Positions 28,050 through 36,421 of a stretch of DNA of 56,940 nucleotides are shown here, piece after piece. The notes under the pieces were generated by a model. The model made no database searches, was not told the origin of the DNA, and was given only the letters and a program-made list of their open reading frames with translations. The stretch's first letter is position 1. Each line of letters starts with the position of its first letter. This DNA comes from a virus. The position numbers and the translations under genes are program-made. The stretch is from positions 1 through 56,940 of the IMG/VR virus record IMGVR_UViG_3300048590_001377; one strand, 5' to 3'.

Positions 28050-31045
28050 GTCGTCACCGTCGCGTCGCCAAATTGCGCCATGTCACTGCCCTGCACCGCT
28101 ATCGCCTTGTCCCCACACCAGCGCGCCACGGCCACTGGATCACCTACGCCACTTGCATCCAAGCCCGTTGGAGCCACCGGCCTGGCGATGCGTGGCGCAC
28201 CAAACTCCCCCGCAAATCCTTGTGTGTGCATCACGCGGGACAGGATCGCCCTGCCCCATGTCGCCAGATCGTCCCCATGAGGCTTGACCTTGCCCGCTTC
28301 CCACCGTTGAACCTCTCCGAACACACACGCATCGAATCCATCCGGCTCGATCGTGGCTCGGCCAATGACCTGCGGGCGCGGCACGCCGCCACCGGGTCGC
28401 ACGCCGCGCGCCACAATCACGCGCTGGCCTTGCTCCACCCAGGCCGTACCGAACACCTCACCGCCGCCCAGTGTCACATCACGCACATAGTCACGTTTCC
28501 ACACGCGCATCCGCAGCGCGAACTCGCCCAGCGTGTATCCGTCCATGAGCGTCATGACCGTTCCCGCAGGCTCCACGGTGCGCGGTGAGTGGCTCACCCA
28601 CGCATCGCCCCATAGCGTATGCACCTCGCCACTGAACTCGAACGGCGGGTACTCGTGACTGACCCAGTGCGACGTGCGCGGCCATGCGGGCGCGGCGGGC
28701 GCGCTGATACGAAAAGAGTCCCATCCTTGGGGTGAAACCTCCCTGTGAAAATGTTCAACGCGATGCGCACCAAACCCGCCCGGCACAATTCCATTTGGCC
28801 GCGCCGTCTTGGGACCGGTATCCACCTCCACCACCGCCGCATTGCCATACAGCGCCATGTCGAAGCCGGCAGCCACAACTTTCGGCTCGCCCACCTTAGG
28901 GAACCCCGTCCGCAAGGAACGAATGCCGTCCGGCCTGACGAACTGCCACCTGAGCGAGACACGGGGAGAACCGAAATCTGCCGTCTCGGTTGCCAAAAAT
29001 CCGGACGGAAGAACACTGCGAATCCGATGCTCAACCCGAATCGCGCCGAATGACGGCCGCGTATCCGACTGGCCGTGCACGTAGTAGTCAATCGTGTGCT
29101 CCCATGAGGTTGCGCCCACGCCGTAGGGGTAGCCCTTTGGCGCCCATATATAGTGCGGCCAGAACTGATGCCCCTCTGATGCGGGTGGGGGATCGATACC
29201 TACCGGCATGATCCACTGCGTTGCGTTCAGGCTTGGCCGTCCGAACTGCGACCCGGCCGGATCGTAGGGCGGGGTGATGCCAACCGGGATGATGCCCATC
29301 AAGGTTACGATCGGCTCGCCCCACTCGACGAAATGGCTACCTATGGGCCGAATTACCTTGCCACCGACGATCAGCCCGCCATCGTTCTGCCTTGTTCCGA
29401 ATCGCTGCGAGTCCCAGCCTATACCGCCAACCGGCTGCGGCGCCGGCGGGTCAGGGATCACATTGCGCACCTGGTGCAGTGGGCTGATCGGACGTGGCGC
29501 GATGCCATTCGGTAATACCCAAGACCTGCGATCACGCACGATGGGCCTGCCCCACCACACAGCGTTGAAGCCCTGCAACTCGTACCGCTCGAACTGATTG
29601 CGCACCTGCGTGGCGCCCCACTCTGTCGCCACCCAGCCAAATGCGTGCAGCTCAGGCGTCCGATTCCAAACCCGTGTCTCACTGCCCCACCGTGTGCGCG
29701 ACAGGATCGAGTTGGGCGCGATGATCGTGAAATGCTCGCGCACATTCGCCAAACCGTGTCGCCACGCATCGAATCCCGGCGGCTGGACGAAGCGTTGCAA
29801 GTGTTGCACCGTGGCCACGCCGAGCGGCGGTGGACGCGGCAATGAGAAAGGCGCGACAGTGCGCTCCCCAAATGCCACCATCGGCACCCCGAATGCTTGC
29901 GAATCCCAATGCGCAGGCCTCGTCGTCTGCTGGTTGCTCCACACTGGGCCGTGCGCACCAAACACCTGCGAATTCCATCCAGCCGGGGCCAGAACACGCG
30001 CATCGTTGTGGACCGCAAGCCAGTGGCCGAGCGTGAACGAATCCCACCCAGCCGGTCGCAGTTCGCGGTTCGCATCCGCCACCAGCGCATTACCCCACAG
30101 CGTGCACTCCACGCCATACTCAAGCTCGACGATGCGTGCCTTGTTGGCCACCTCGGGCCTACCAAACTTGCTTGACCGCCAGCCTTCCGGGTGCGGCGTC
30201 TTGTTGCGATTCTCCACATAGGTGAACGTGCCAAACACCCCGCCGTCGTTTGGTGCTGGCTCATTGATCTGCGTCAGGTATTGCGTCAGGTTGTACGCCT
30301 CTGGCCTCCCGAACCGCGACTGTTCATCGAGACCGCCATCCCGCCATCCACTCGGCTTGGCATACTGCGTCCAGTTCGAAACGGCCGGCTGTCCGTAGCC
30401 GCCCGCGACAAACCCCGCGTTGGCCAGATCGAGTGCAATTCGCGGTGTGTGAACTTCATGCCCGCCAAACACTTTCGATTCCCAACCCACCGGATCAACA
30501 GGATGGTCGTGATCTACCCTCGGCAAACCAGAAAGCGTGGCTACATCACCTTGCGGAAACACCTGCCGCTCGCTGAACCACACATTGGAGGTGCCAAACG
30601 GCCCTGACACGATGCCATGACCCGCAAGATCGATCTCGCGCACGCCACTGGCCACCATGGCATCGCCCCACTTGGTTTGCACCCCCAGCGACGCATAGAT
30701 CCTTCGCGTCCCCAGGCTCACCCAGTGCTCACCCCACCCAACAAACGCACTCAACCCGCCCGTAGGGCCGATTGTTTGGTGAAAATTCCAGACCAGCGTG
30801 CCGAGGTAGCTCCCCCAGCCCAGCGCATCAAACCCGGCCGGTGCCACATACTCATGTGCGTTGCGGATCGCCGTTGCGCCGAACGCCAGGCCAATAAAGG
30901 CATACGGGTAAACATACTGATCTTCCCCCGCCACCGCGTCCCGACGAAACTCCAGCGGAACGGCACTGCCAGACGGCGGGGTGTATGGCCCACCGATGAA
31001 GTCCATCGGGACTGCGTTACCGGGCGGTGGGGTGTAGGTACTCAC
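28046..31045 (-). CDS. Repeat-rich tail or appendage protein, 999 aa
   Basis: The start is a GTG at 31045, one base beyond the TGA of the upstream gene, implying re-initiation. The N-terminus contains YTPPPGNAVPMDF and YTPPSGSAVPLEF, a motif common near the start of phage tail proteins. The remainder consists of roughly twenty imperfect units of about 40 residues with the pattern P-x-G-(W/F)-D-S-x-x-(F/W)-G-x-x-x-V-x-N-x-x-R. Many Trp, Gly, Pro and His residues recur in phase, so a long beta-solenoid-like rod is likely. No enzymatic motif is seen. I infer a role in a tail fibre or internal tail structure. Confidence 0.75.
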   Translation of the reverse strand: MSTYTPPPGNAVPMDFIGGPYTPPSGSAVPLEFRRDAVAGEDQYVYPYAFIGLAFGATAIRNAHEYVAPAGFDALGWGSYLGTLVWNFHQTIGPTGGLSAFVGWGEHWVSLGTRRIYASLGVQTKWGDAMVASGVREIDLAGHGIVSGPFGTSNVWFSERQVFPQGDVATLSGLPRVDHDHPVDPVGWESKVFGGHEVHTPRIALDLANAGFVAGGYGQPAVSNWTQYAKPSGWRDGGLDEQSRFGRPEAYNLTQYLTQINEPAPNDGGVFGTFTYVENRNKTPHPEGWRSSKFGRPEVANKARIVELEYGVECTLWGNALVADANRELRPAGWDSFTLGHWLAVHNDARVLAPAGWNSQVFGAHGPVWSNQQTTRPAHWDSQAFGVPMVAFGERTVAPFSLPRPPPLGVATVQHLQRFVQPPGFDAWRHGLANVREHFTIIAPNSILSRTRWGSETRVWNRTPELHAFGWVATEWGATQVRNQFERYELQGFNAVWWGRPIVRDRRSWVLPNGIAPRPISPLHQVRNVIPDPPAPQPVGGIGWDSQRFGTRQNDGGLIVGGKVIRPIGSHFVEWGEPIVTLMGIIPVGITPPYDPAGSQFGRPSLNATQWIMPVGIDPPPASEGHQFWPHYIWAPKGYPYGVGATSWEHTIDYYVHGQSDTRPSFGAIRVEHRIRSVLPSGFLATETADFGSPRVSLRWQFVRPDGIRSLRTGFPKVGEPKVVAAGFDMALYGNAAVVEVDTGPKTARPNGIVPGGFGAHRVEHFHREVSPQGWDSFRISAPAAPAWPRTSHWVSHEYPPFEFSGEVHTLWGDAWVSHSPRTVEPAGTVMTLMDGYTLGEFALRMRVWKRDYVRDVTLGGGEVFGTAWVEQGQRVIVARGVRPGGGVPRPQVIGRATIEPDGFDACVFGEVQRWEAGKVKPHGDDLATWGRAILSRVMHTQGFAGEFGAPRIARPVAPTGLDASGVGDPVAVARWCGDKAIAVQGSDMAQFGDATVTT

Positions 31046-31048
31046 GGG

Positions 31049-32317
31049 TCACCGAGGGTACGTGCGGGTCTCGTTATCGACCCAGCCACTTTCCCCAGCC
31101 ACGCTCCATTCGTCCGTCCATGTCGTGCCATCATCTGACGATTGGATGGTGAAGGCCGTAGGTGCTTGGGATGCCACCGAGATCGTAATCCGTACCGCGT
31201 CAAAATCAACTGCTGACGGGTACTCAATCGCAATCCAAGCTGGGGGGGCACTATTTGCTGGAGTCCACCGATTCGAATCGAACGTGTTATCGAACGCATA
31301 CCCCGGCGCGATGCCCGAATATGAATATGTGGAGGACGCGGTGATTGTCGCACCAGATGTCGATAGACGCACACCAGCCTCAAGGAACTCGATCTCGCGC
31401 ATCGTCCCGTAAGAGTTCGCCGCCGTCACATACACCCGCCAATACTTGTGCGGTGGCGTCGGTGTCGACACGGTGAACGACGCATACGCTTCCCTGCCGT
31501 TAGTATCCACAGCCTTGATTTGGAACGTACACGTTCCGCTCCCGGCTGTCAGCGTGCCGGGCAACGTAGCCGTGCTGGCATCGAAGCTCAGGCCCGTAGG
31601 CAACGTGCCAGAATCAAGGCTGTAGGTGTACGGCCCAATGCCGCCCGTGGCTGCAAAGACCACGCTCACGGTATCGCCGATAGCCAGCTCCTCGGGCACG
31701 GCCGGGCGTGGCAGACTGAGCTGCGCTACCCGCACCACAATGTCCAGCGTGTGCGTGTACGTGTCGATGCTGTCAGTCAGGTCGTAGGTGATCGTGTAGG
31801 TGCCAGCCGTCGAGCCGACGGCTGATGCCTGTAGTCGGCCCGCCGAGAGCGTCACCCCGGTCGGGTATGTGCCCGACACATAGGCTGCTGTGACCGTACC
31901 CGCACCACCCTCGATCGGCAGCGGCACATCAAGCGCTGCGCCTGCGGTTGCCTTGATTGTTGTGGTTGAGAAACGCGGCGTGAAGTACGGCTGCACGTTG
32001 GACTGCAGTGCATCGTTCTCACCGGCCAAACGCGCGGACACGTCGTAGCGCAGTCGGTGATCCAGCCCTGTGATCGACCACTCCCCGGCGACGGAGGATG
32101 TCGTCGTGGCCGCCAGCGCCCCGTCCCCGTACTGCCCCGGCACTGGCGCGCGCCAGCGCACCATGACCGTAGCCGCTGTGGGTACGCCATCGACGGTAGT
32201 CAACGCCGAAGGGTTCTTGCTCGACAGCGTGCCGTCGCCCCGGAACGAGCGGACGCGCTCCTTCCGACCCAGCAGTGGGATCTTGAGCACATGCACCTTG
32301 CGGCCGATATAGTCCAT
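31049..32317 (-). CDS. Adhesin-like tail protein with Ig-like and discoidin-type domains
   Basis: The 422-residue product begins MDYIGRKVHVLKIPLLG. The middle contains a putative Ig-like domain with the typical pattern GPYTYSLDSGTLPTGLSFD followed by GTCTFQIKAVDTNG. A second, similar unit precedes it (GTYPTGVTLSAG). The C-terminal third (about 290-420) matches F5/8 type C (discoidin-like) folds: YWRVYVTAANSYG, AYAFDNTFDSNRW-like spacing, WIAIEYPSAVDFDAVRI and FTIQSSDDGTTWTDEW. Discoidin domains bind sugars, so this is a good candidate for host surface recognition. There is no signal peptide, as expected for a virion protein. The upstream gene ends at 32323, six bases away. Confidence 0.8.
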   Translation of the reverse strand: MDYIGRKVHVLKIPLLGRKERVRSFRGDGTLSSKNPSALTTVDGVPTAATVMVRWRAPVPGQYGDGALAATTTSSVAGEWSITGLDHRLRYDVSARLAGENDALQSNVQPYFTPRFSTTTIKATAGAALDVPLPIEGGAGTVTAAYVSGTYPTGVTLSAGRLQASAVGSTAGTYTITYDLTDSIDTYTHTLDIVVRVAQLSLPRPAVPEELAIGDTVSVVFAATGGIGPYTYSLDSGTLPTGLSFDASTATLPGTLTAGSGTCTFQIKAVDTNGREAYASFTVSTPTPPHKYWRVYVTAANSYGTMREIEFLEAGVRLSTSGATITASSTYSYSGIAPGYAFDNTFDSNRWTPANSAPPAWIAIEYPSAVDFDAVRITISVASQAPTAFTIQSSDDGTTWTDEWSVAGESGWVDNETRTYPR

Positions 32318-32322
32318 AGCCG

Positions 32323-33279
32323 TTACTCGAACAACATGGCCACGCCGGCGTAATGCGCTTCCTCACTGTCTACGGCAAGACACGTCTCGCGGCCGAGTGC
32401 GATGAAGTTGCGCGCGGCCCCGACCACAGGCTGGAACTCGAACTGCTGCCCCTCGGCGATCGTGGTGTGGTAGTAGCTCACCATGAATGGGAACGGCTGC
32501 GGCGGGCTGGATGGGTAGTGCAGCGGGTCGAGTAGCAGGCCGTCGACGCCTGCTGCAATATCCGAACGACCGATCCGAGGGCACACACTGTCTTTGGCGA
32601 CAGGTGTCCCGCCCGCCGAAAACGCTGCTACGGATCGCTGTAGTTTGGTGCCCCAATCCTGCCCGGTGGTTGTAAGGGTTGGGTAATACACCCCCAGCCC
32701 CTCGCCTGTCGGTACGCCAGAAGCATCCAGCGTGCGCTGGATGAACAGCGATAGCGTTGCGCCGTAATACACTCCGTAGCCAGATGAAAACGGCTTGTTT
32801 CGCGAACCCGCCCCATAGCACAACCCGAGAAACCCGTCGGCTTCCGAGTAACAGAGATATGATTGGCCGGCGGAGGTGAGCTGCGACGTTGTTGAGCTGC
32901 CAGTGTTGTAGGCCTGCGGGCACTGGAACGTCGCAACGGCGGTACCCTTGAAAGACACCGTGGCGCGAATCCGTGGCGTGCGAGTACGGTTCGTACTCGA
33001 ATTGTAGAGACCTTCAATCCCACACCCGAACTCCAGCTTGATGATGACCGGAGCCGTGGCTTGCAGTACATCATCAAACCGATACTCTCGGAACCCCTCG
33101 AACGTACCGTCTGCAGGCAGCGCTGAAACCGCACTGATGTCAAGCTGCCCAGCCGTCGCGGTCTGTACCAGCCCCGCGTCGATCAGGCAATCGTGTACAT
33201 CGGTGAACAGCGTCTTCCATGCGGGCAGATCATCCCGTAGCGGGATCGTCGGCGGGGTCCATTGTTTGGCGTAGCCCAT
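32323..33279 (-). CDS. Structural protein of unknown function, 318 aa
   Basis: The start at 33279 (MGYAKQWTPPTIPLRD) has GGAGG eight bases upstream and its first base is the last base of the upstream TAA. A longer open frame upstream lacks a ribosome site. The product has a short helical N-terminal part (WKTLFTDVHDCLIDAGL), then a beta-rich body with many Gly, Ser, Thr and Tyr residues (SSTTSQLTSAGQSYLCYSE). No catalytic motif, signal peptide or membrane segment is present. It resembles phage tail-associated beta proteins in composition. Its place upstream of the adhesin-like gene suggests a tail or baseplate component. Confidence 0.65.
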   Translation of the reverse strand: MGYAKQWTPPTIPLRDDLPAWKTLFTDVHDCLIDAGLVQTATAGQLDISAVSALPADGTFEGFREYRFDDVLQATAPVIIKLEFGCGIEGLYNSSTNRTRTPRIRATVSFKGTAVATFQCPQAYNTGSSTTSQLTSAGQSYLCYSEADGFLGLCYGAGSRNKPFSSGYGVYYGATLSLFIQRTLDASGVPTGEGLGVYYPTLTTTGQDWGTKLQRSVAAFSAGGTPVAKDSVCPRIGRSDIAAGVDGLLLDPLHYPSSPPQPFPFMVSYYHTTIAEGQQFEFQPVVGAARNFIALGRETCLAVDSEEAHYAGVAMLFE

Positions 33280-33722
33280 TATTCGTTGCCTCCAAGAATC
33301 CAATCGCGGATCGCGCGTGCGTCCATGTTTGTCCTCAACCCACACGCGGCCAGATCGGCCACCATTACATCCATCATCTCCGCCCGATTGCCAAGCAGGC
33401 CATGATGGGCAAAATCGGCGCCGCTCATCTGCACCAGCGCCCCGACCGTCGAAATGCCAATCGATGCCAGCCGTTTCGCCAGGGCCAGACCAAACACGCC
33501 CGCCGATTCGATTGGCGCGTTCAGTAGTGCATTGCGGCCCGCTCGGGTTTTCAGGTCGCGGGGTGACTCATCGTCCGCATCCAGATCGATCCCTGCCGTC
33601 ACCACGGTCAACACCTTGGGGAACATCGTGTCAAAGTCCTGCGGCGCGGCCTGCAACACCATGCGTGCCACCTCCATGCGCACACCCAGCTTGGCCTGCC
33701 GCTTTTGGCTGCCACAGCTCAT
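33279..33722 (-). CDS. Protein with an RNA-polymerase alpha-CTD-like helix-hairpin-helix domain
   Basis: The start at 33722 (MSCGSQKRQ) overlaps the TGA of the upstream gene. The 147-residue product has a helical N-terminal half (residues 14-65). Residues 70-141 look like the C-terminal domain of the RNA polymerase alpha subunit: LAKRLASIGISTVGALVQMS aligns with the alpha-CTD hairpin (compare NCLKAENIYYIGDLIQRT), then GLLGNRAEMMDVMVADLAA and GLRTNM mirror [22 protein letters not shown]. In alpha the domain binds DNA UP-elements and transcription factors. Here it is encoded among virion genes. It may instead be a generic HhH DNA-binding domain used in packaging or head closure. The resemblance is by eye. 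Confidence 0.65.
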   Translation of the reverse strand: MSCGSQKRQAKLGVRMEVARMVLQAAPQDFDTMFPKVLTVVTAGIDLDADDESPRDLKTRAGRNALLNAPIESAGVFGLALAKRLASIGISTVGALVQMSGADFAHHGLLGNRAEMMDVMVADLAACGLRTNMDARAIRDWILGGNE

Positions 33723-34021
33723 GCCGCCCCTCGTATTGGGTCTTCGCCCTTCCAGTAACCTTTCGCCGAATGCCACGCGACGTACTTCTCCAGCCACTGC
33801 GGCAACTCACCGCGATGGATCGCCTGCTGCGTGCGTTGCTGCGCGTAGGCATCCGCAGGCATGCCGACGAAGTTCGGTTCGCGTTCCTCGACGTACATCT
33901 GATAAGGCGGATAGCGGCACAGCCGCGCCAGATCGAGTTGCCCGTCTGGCGTGTGTACCGGCTTGGCTTCGATCCCGGATGGTGCGACGACAATGGGCGG
34001 TGGTTTGACTGCTTCGGTCAT
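33719..34021 (-). CDS. Small acidic/aromatic phage protein, 100 aa
   Basis: It is coupled on both sides by ATGA overlaps. The product (MTEAVKPPPIVVAPSGIEAK...) has a proline-rich N-terminus and a helical C-terminal half with many aromatic residues (CRYPPYQMYVEE, LPQWLEKYVAWHSAKGYW). No family is recognised. Small proteins of this type between adaptor and tail genes are often head-tail connector accessories, but no sequence feature proves that. Confidence 0.6.
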   Translation of the reverse strand: MTEAVKPPPIVVAPSGIEAKPVHTPDGQLDLARLCRYPPYQMYVEEREPNFVGMPADAYAQQRTQQAIHRGELPQWLEKYVAWHSAKGYWKGEDPIRGAA

Positions 34022-34590
34022 TGATTCGCTCCAATCAGTTTGGCCCGCTTCGGTGCATCCACCGAGGTGTACCTGCCCTGCCCGCCGGACAACTGCGCCG
34101 TCAAGGCGCGCACCGCCTCCACGCCGACAACCGGCTCACGCAACGCGGCCGTGATGTCCGAAAGCATCTCCCGAATGTCATCTGGCGTGATCCCATCACC
34201 CACACGGGCAAGAAACTCGGTCAGGTTCGCGTTCAGCGCCTGCGACTGCTGCAACTGGTTCTGCAACTGCCGTGACTGCTCAACCCAGAAGTCACGCTCC
34301 AGCTTGGCGCGGCTCAGCGCCACCGCCTCTATCCGCGAGCGAGATGATCCACCGCGATCAAACAGTTCCCGCACGGCCGCATACGCCCTTTGTGAAGCCT
34401 TCACGATCAAATCTTTCTCCTTCTCAAGCCCGCGCACACCCAGTTCATGCGCGGCGTCCAATATCCCAAGGGCACGCGCACGCGCCCAATCAACTTCCCG
34501 CTCAGTCTTGGCTACATTCATTTCGGTGATTCTGTCCAAAACCAACCCATGGATAGTTGCGTTTTTGCTTGGTTGCCTCATTGCACTCAT
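34018..34590 (-). CDS. Coiled-coil structural protein, 190 aa
   Basis: The ATG at 34590 is chosen because AGGAG lies seven bases upstream; the ATG six bases earlier is too close to it. The start region carries the GCGCATGAGTGC motif also found in two other leaders. The protein is almost wholly helical. Its central part (KEKDLIVKASQRAYAAVREL, then LERDFWVEQSRQLQNQLQQ) is a probable coiled coil. The C-terminal part (DDIREMLSDITAALREP) is also helical. There is no membrane segment. It could be a head or tail assembly factor or an internal protein. I do not recognise the family. Confidence 0.65.
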   Translation of the reverse strand: MSAMRQPSKNATIHGLVLDRITEMNVAKTEREVDWARARALGILDAAHELGVRGLEKEKDLIVKASQRAYAAVRELFDRGGSSRSRIEAVALSRAKLERDFWVEQSRQLQNQLQQSQALNANLTEFLARVGDGITPDDIREMLSDITAALREPVVGVEAVRALTAQLSGGQGRYTSVDAPKRAKLIGANQ

Positions 34591-34616
34591 GCGCATGCTC
34601 CTATTCGGAAAAGATG

Positions 34617-35030
34617 TCACAACTTGAATATTTTATTCGCCCCGTTGTCCCACGTGACGATGATGTCGCCGCCGTTCGGCGTGATCGGCAAACCCGTCGC
34701 CGTATCGATATAGGCAATCAGCGGACTCGTGCCCTCCGTGCCCGTATCCATGAACAACACCAGCGCCTCAATGCTCGCGCCAGTCACGCTACTGAACGTG
34801 ATGTCCGCCGCGTCCGCAGCACCACCGGTCGTGGTCTTGCTGGTCAACGTCACGCCGGTTGACGTGCCCACTCGCGCCGACGCGGAAATGTCGGACAAAA
34901 ACTCGTGCGTCGTGAAATTTGGGGTGTAGGCGCCGGTGTCCACCAACAGACACTTGATCGCATCGCTCATCCAGTTGAGCTGCGCCTCAAGAAATCGTTG
35001 CCGGCCCTTGTCGTACAGGGTGTTTGCCAT
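34617..35030 (-). CDS. Small coat/decoration-like virion protein, 137 aa
   Basis: The start at 35030 (MANTLYDKGRQRFLEAQLNW) has GGAGAG five bases upstream. The first 44 bases of the gene overlap the end of the CsrA-like gene in another frame. The product has a short helical N-terminus, then a beta-rich body with repeated Thr/Ser/Gly stretches (TPNFTTHEFLSDISASARVG and TGVTLTSKTTTGG). It ends in strands typical of small beta-sandwich decoration proteins (PNGGDIIVTWDNGANKIF). I recall proteins of this type in many podovirus structural operons but not their exact role. Head-completion or decoration is inferred. Confidence 0.7.
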   Translation of the reverse strand: MANTLYDKGRQRFLEAQLNWMSDAIKCLLVDTGAYTPNFTTHEFLSDISASARVGTSTGVTLTSKTTTGGAADAADITFSSVTGASIEALVLFMDTGTEGTSPLIAYIDTATGLPITPNGGDIIVTWDNGANKIFKL

Positions 35031-35205
35031 GAGTACTCTCCATCGTTGCGGCACTCATGCGCCTGGTCTTGTCGTGCTTGATCTTGATCTCGGCCGGCGC
35101 GGTAACCACGATCCGTGCACGCGCGCCCGTCTTGTATTCCAATGAAAGTTCCACGCCGCCCGCGATAATCCGGTCGCCGGGTGAAATGTCGAAACAGGCC
35201 GGCAT
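34987..35205 (-). CDS. CsrA-like small protein, copy 1
   Basis: The ATG at 35205 lies two bases after the TGA of the upstream adaptor gene. The 72-residue product MPACFDISPGDRIIAGGVEL... follows the CsrA pattern: a short first strand, PGDRI-(x)-GGVEL (compare GETLMIGDEVTV), GARARIVVTAPAEIKI (compare QVRIGVNAPKEVSV), then a charged tail. CsrA proteins bind GGA-containing hairpins in mRNA leaders and change translation. This copy has a C-terminal extension that overlaps the next gene. The fold is inferred from the pattern. RNA binding is not shown, and it could be a structural protein with a similar strand order. Confidence 0.55.
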   Translation of the reverse strand: MPACFDISPGDRIIAGGVELSLEYKTGARARIVVTAPAEIKIKHDKTRRMSAATMESTHGKHPVRQGPATIS

Positions 35206-35207
35206 CG

Positions 35208-35885
35208 TCAGACGAACTCCGCCTGCACGCCGACAATGGGTGAAATCCCCCACAGCCGTATTTCCGTCATGCTCGGGAGCCGCCCCACCTTGGCCGCGAA
35301 CCGCTGCGCGTAATCCACTGCACGTTGATCGCTGCGCGTGTCGGCGTCGATCAGGCTGAAAGCCAAATGCGCAGCCCAGTCAAGAAGGTTTTCGCGCCAA
35401 TGGCTCGGAATGGCGGGCACGTCACCGTCAGCCGCCATGACCTCCGACTCCAACGGCGTGCGCCAGACGTTGAGGTGCAACACGCCGGCACTATCCACAG
35501 GACGATCCAGGTACAGCCGCCCATCGTGGTAGTCGGGAATCCAATAGTCCGGGGAGCCGGCCTCACTGTTTTCCCAATCTGGCTTCTCCTTCCACAACCG
35601 TTTTGCCGTGATGCCGGCCAGCCCGTGACAATGCCCAACGATGCGCGCATGGCGGACGGCGAGAATGGCTGGATGCAGGGTGATGTAGCGGTCACCCTCG
35701 GCGAGTGCGTACTGCGTCACCTCCGGCGTTTCGGTGTCCACCAAACAGCGGGCGCGGAGACACACCTGAGTCACGGCGGCGTTGAGATGGTCGATCAGCG
35801 CCGCGTCGCTCCACAACTGGCCAGGCGTAGTCGTGTCGTCCAGATAGTCCCGACGAAGCCGCGTCAGAAGGGTTTCAAGGTTCAT
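35208..35885 (-). CDS. Head-tail adaptor-like protein, 225 aa
   Basis: The ATG at 35885 overlaps the upstream TGA (TGATG); a GTG one codon earlier is an alternative. The N-terminal pattern MNLETLLTRLRRDYLDDTT...LWSDAALIDHLNAAVTQVCLR matches phage head-tail adaptor proteins, whose first helices begin with a short Leu/Arg helix followed by W-S-D-x-x-L. The middle is beta-rich with many aromatic residues (DYWIPDYHDGRLYLDRP) and the C-terminal part is helical (ENLLDWAAHLAFSLIDADT). It would form the ring beneath the portal that closes the head and receives the tail. Confidence is moderate because it is pattern-based. Confidence 0.7.
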   Translation of the reverse strand: MNLETLLTRLRRDYLDDTTTPGQLWSDAALIDHLNAAVTQVCLRARCLVDTETPEVTQYALAEGDRYITLHPAILAVRHARIVGHCHGLAGITAKRLWKEKPDWENSEAGSPDYWIPDYHDGRLYLDRPVDSAGVLHLNVWRTPLESEVMAADGDVPAIPSHWRENLLDWAAHLAFSLIDADTRSDQRAVDYAQRFAAKVGRLPSMTEIRLWGISPIVGVQAEFV

Positions 35886-36358
35886 CACCGATCGCCCACG
35901 TGCGCCTCAACCACGTCGATCCAGCTCTTGCGCGGATCACCGGACGCCCTTTCCGCTTCGAGTGCTGATTTCAACACTTCAATGGGTTTTGTGTTGATCG
36001 TGGCCTTGAGCGCGCGCACCGTCAGTTCGCGGACCTCGGCAACCATTTCAATAAACTCGGGAGAATCGGCAGTCGGTTCGGTCTGCGGCTGCGCAGAGGG
36101 CGCAATCGGCGCCACCGTCGCGGCGGGTCGCTGAATCTGCACCTGCACGCCACCATCCTGCGCCATTCGGAAGCTGCCCGTCATAGTCAGCAACCTTTGG
36201 ATGTGTGCTTCCTCGATCACCTCGCACACATACGGCGCGTTCGGGTCGTCGGTCTCCGGCGCGAAGTGATATTGCCCAGCAGGCCACGGCCAGCGATCAC
36301 CCGCCGAGAACGTCACATGCGTTCCGCCGCTGCGGCGCAAAATACTTTCTATTTTCAT
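35885..36358 (-). CDS. Head-region protein of unknown function, 157 aa
   Basis: A strong ribosome site (GAGGAGG) precedes the ATG. It is the first gene after the terminator at 36375-36399, so it depends on read-through or a local promoter. The N-terminal 70 residues are beta-rich (HVTFSAGDRWPWPAGQYHF), then comes a Pro/Gln-rich linker and a helical C-terminal half (PEFIEMVAEVRELTVRALK, VLKSALEAERASG). No catalytic motif or signal peptide is seen. It stands between the coat-like gene and the adaptor, so it may help head completion. I recognise no family. Confidence 0.65.
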   Translation of the reverse strand: MKIESILRRSGGTHVTFSAGDRWPWPAGQYHFAPETDDPNAPYVCEVIEEAHIQRLLTMTGSFRMAQDGGVQVQIQRPAATVAPIAPSAQPQTEPTADSPEFIEMVAEVRELTVRALKATINTKPIEVLKSALEAERASGDPRKSWIDVVEAHVGDR

Positions 36359-36374
36359 TCTGCCTCCTCAAAAC

Positions 36375-36399
36375 GAAGGGGCGCACGATGCGCCCCTTC
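36375..36399 (-). terminator. Rho-independent terminator after the capsid-region genes
   Basis: A perfect 10-bp stem (GAAGGGGCGC with GCGCCCCTTC) and 5-base loop is followed on the minus strand by GTTTT. It lies in the gap between the 154-aa gene and the 157-aa gene. It probably reduces, rather than stops, transcription of the genes downstream. Confidence 0.8.
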
Positions 36400-36421
36400 A
36401 ACCTCACTGCCCTGCGAAGGA

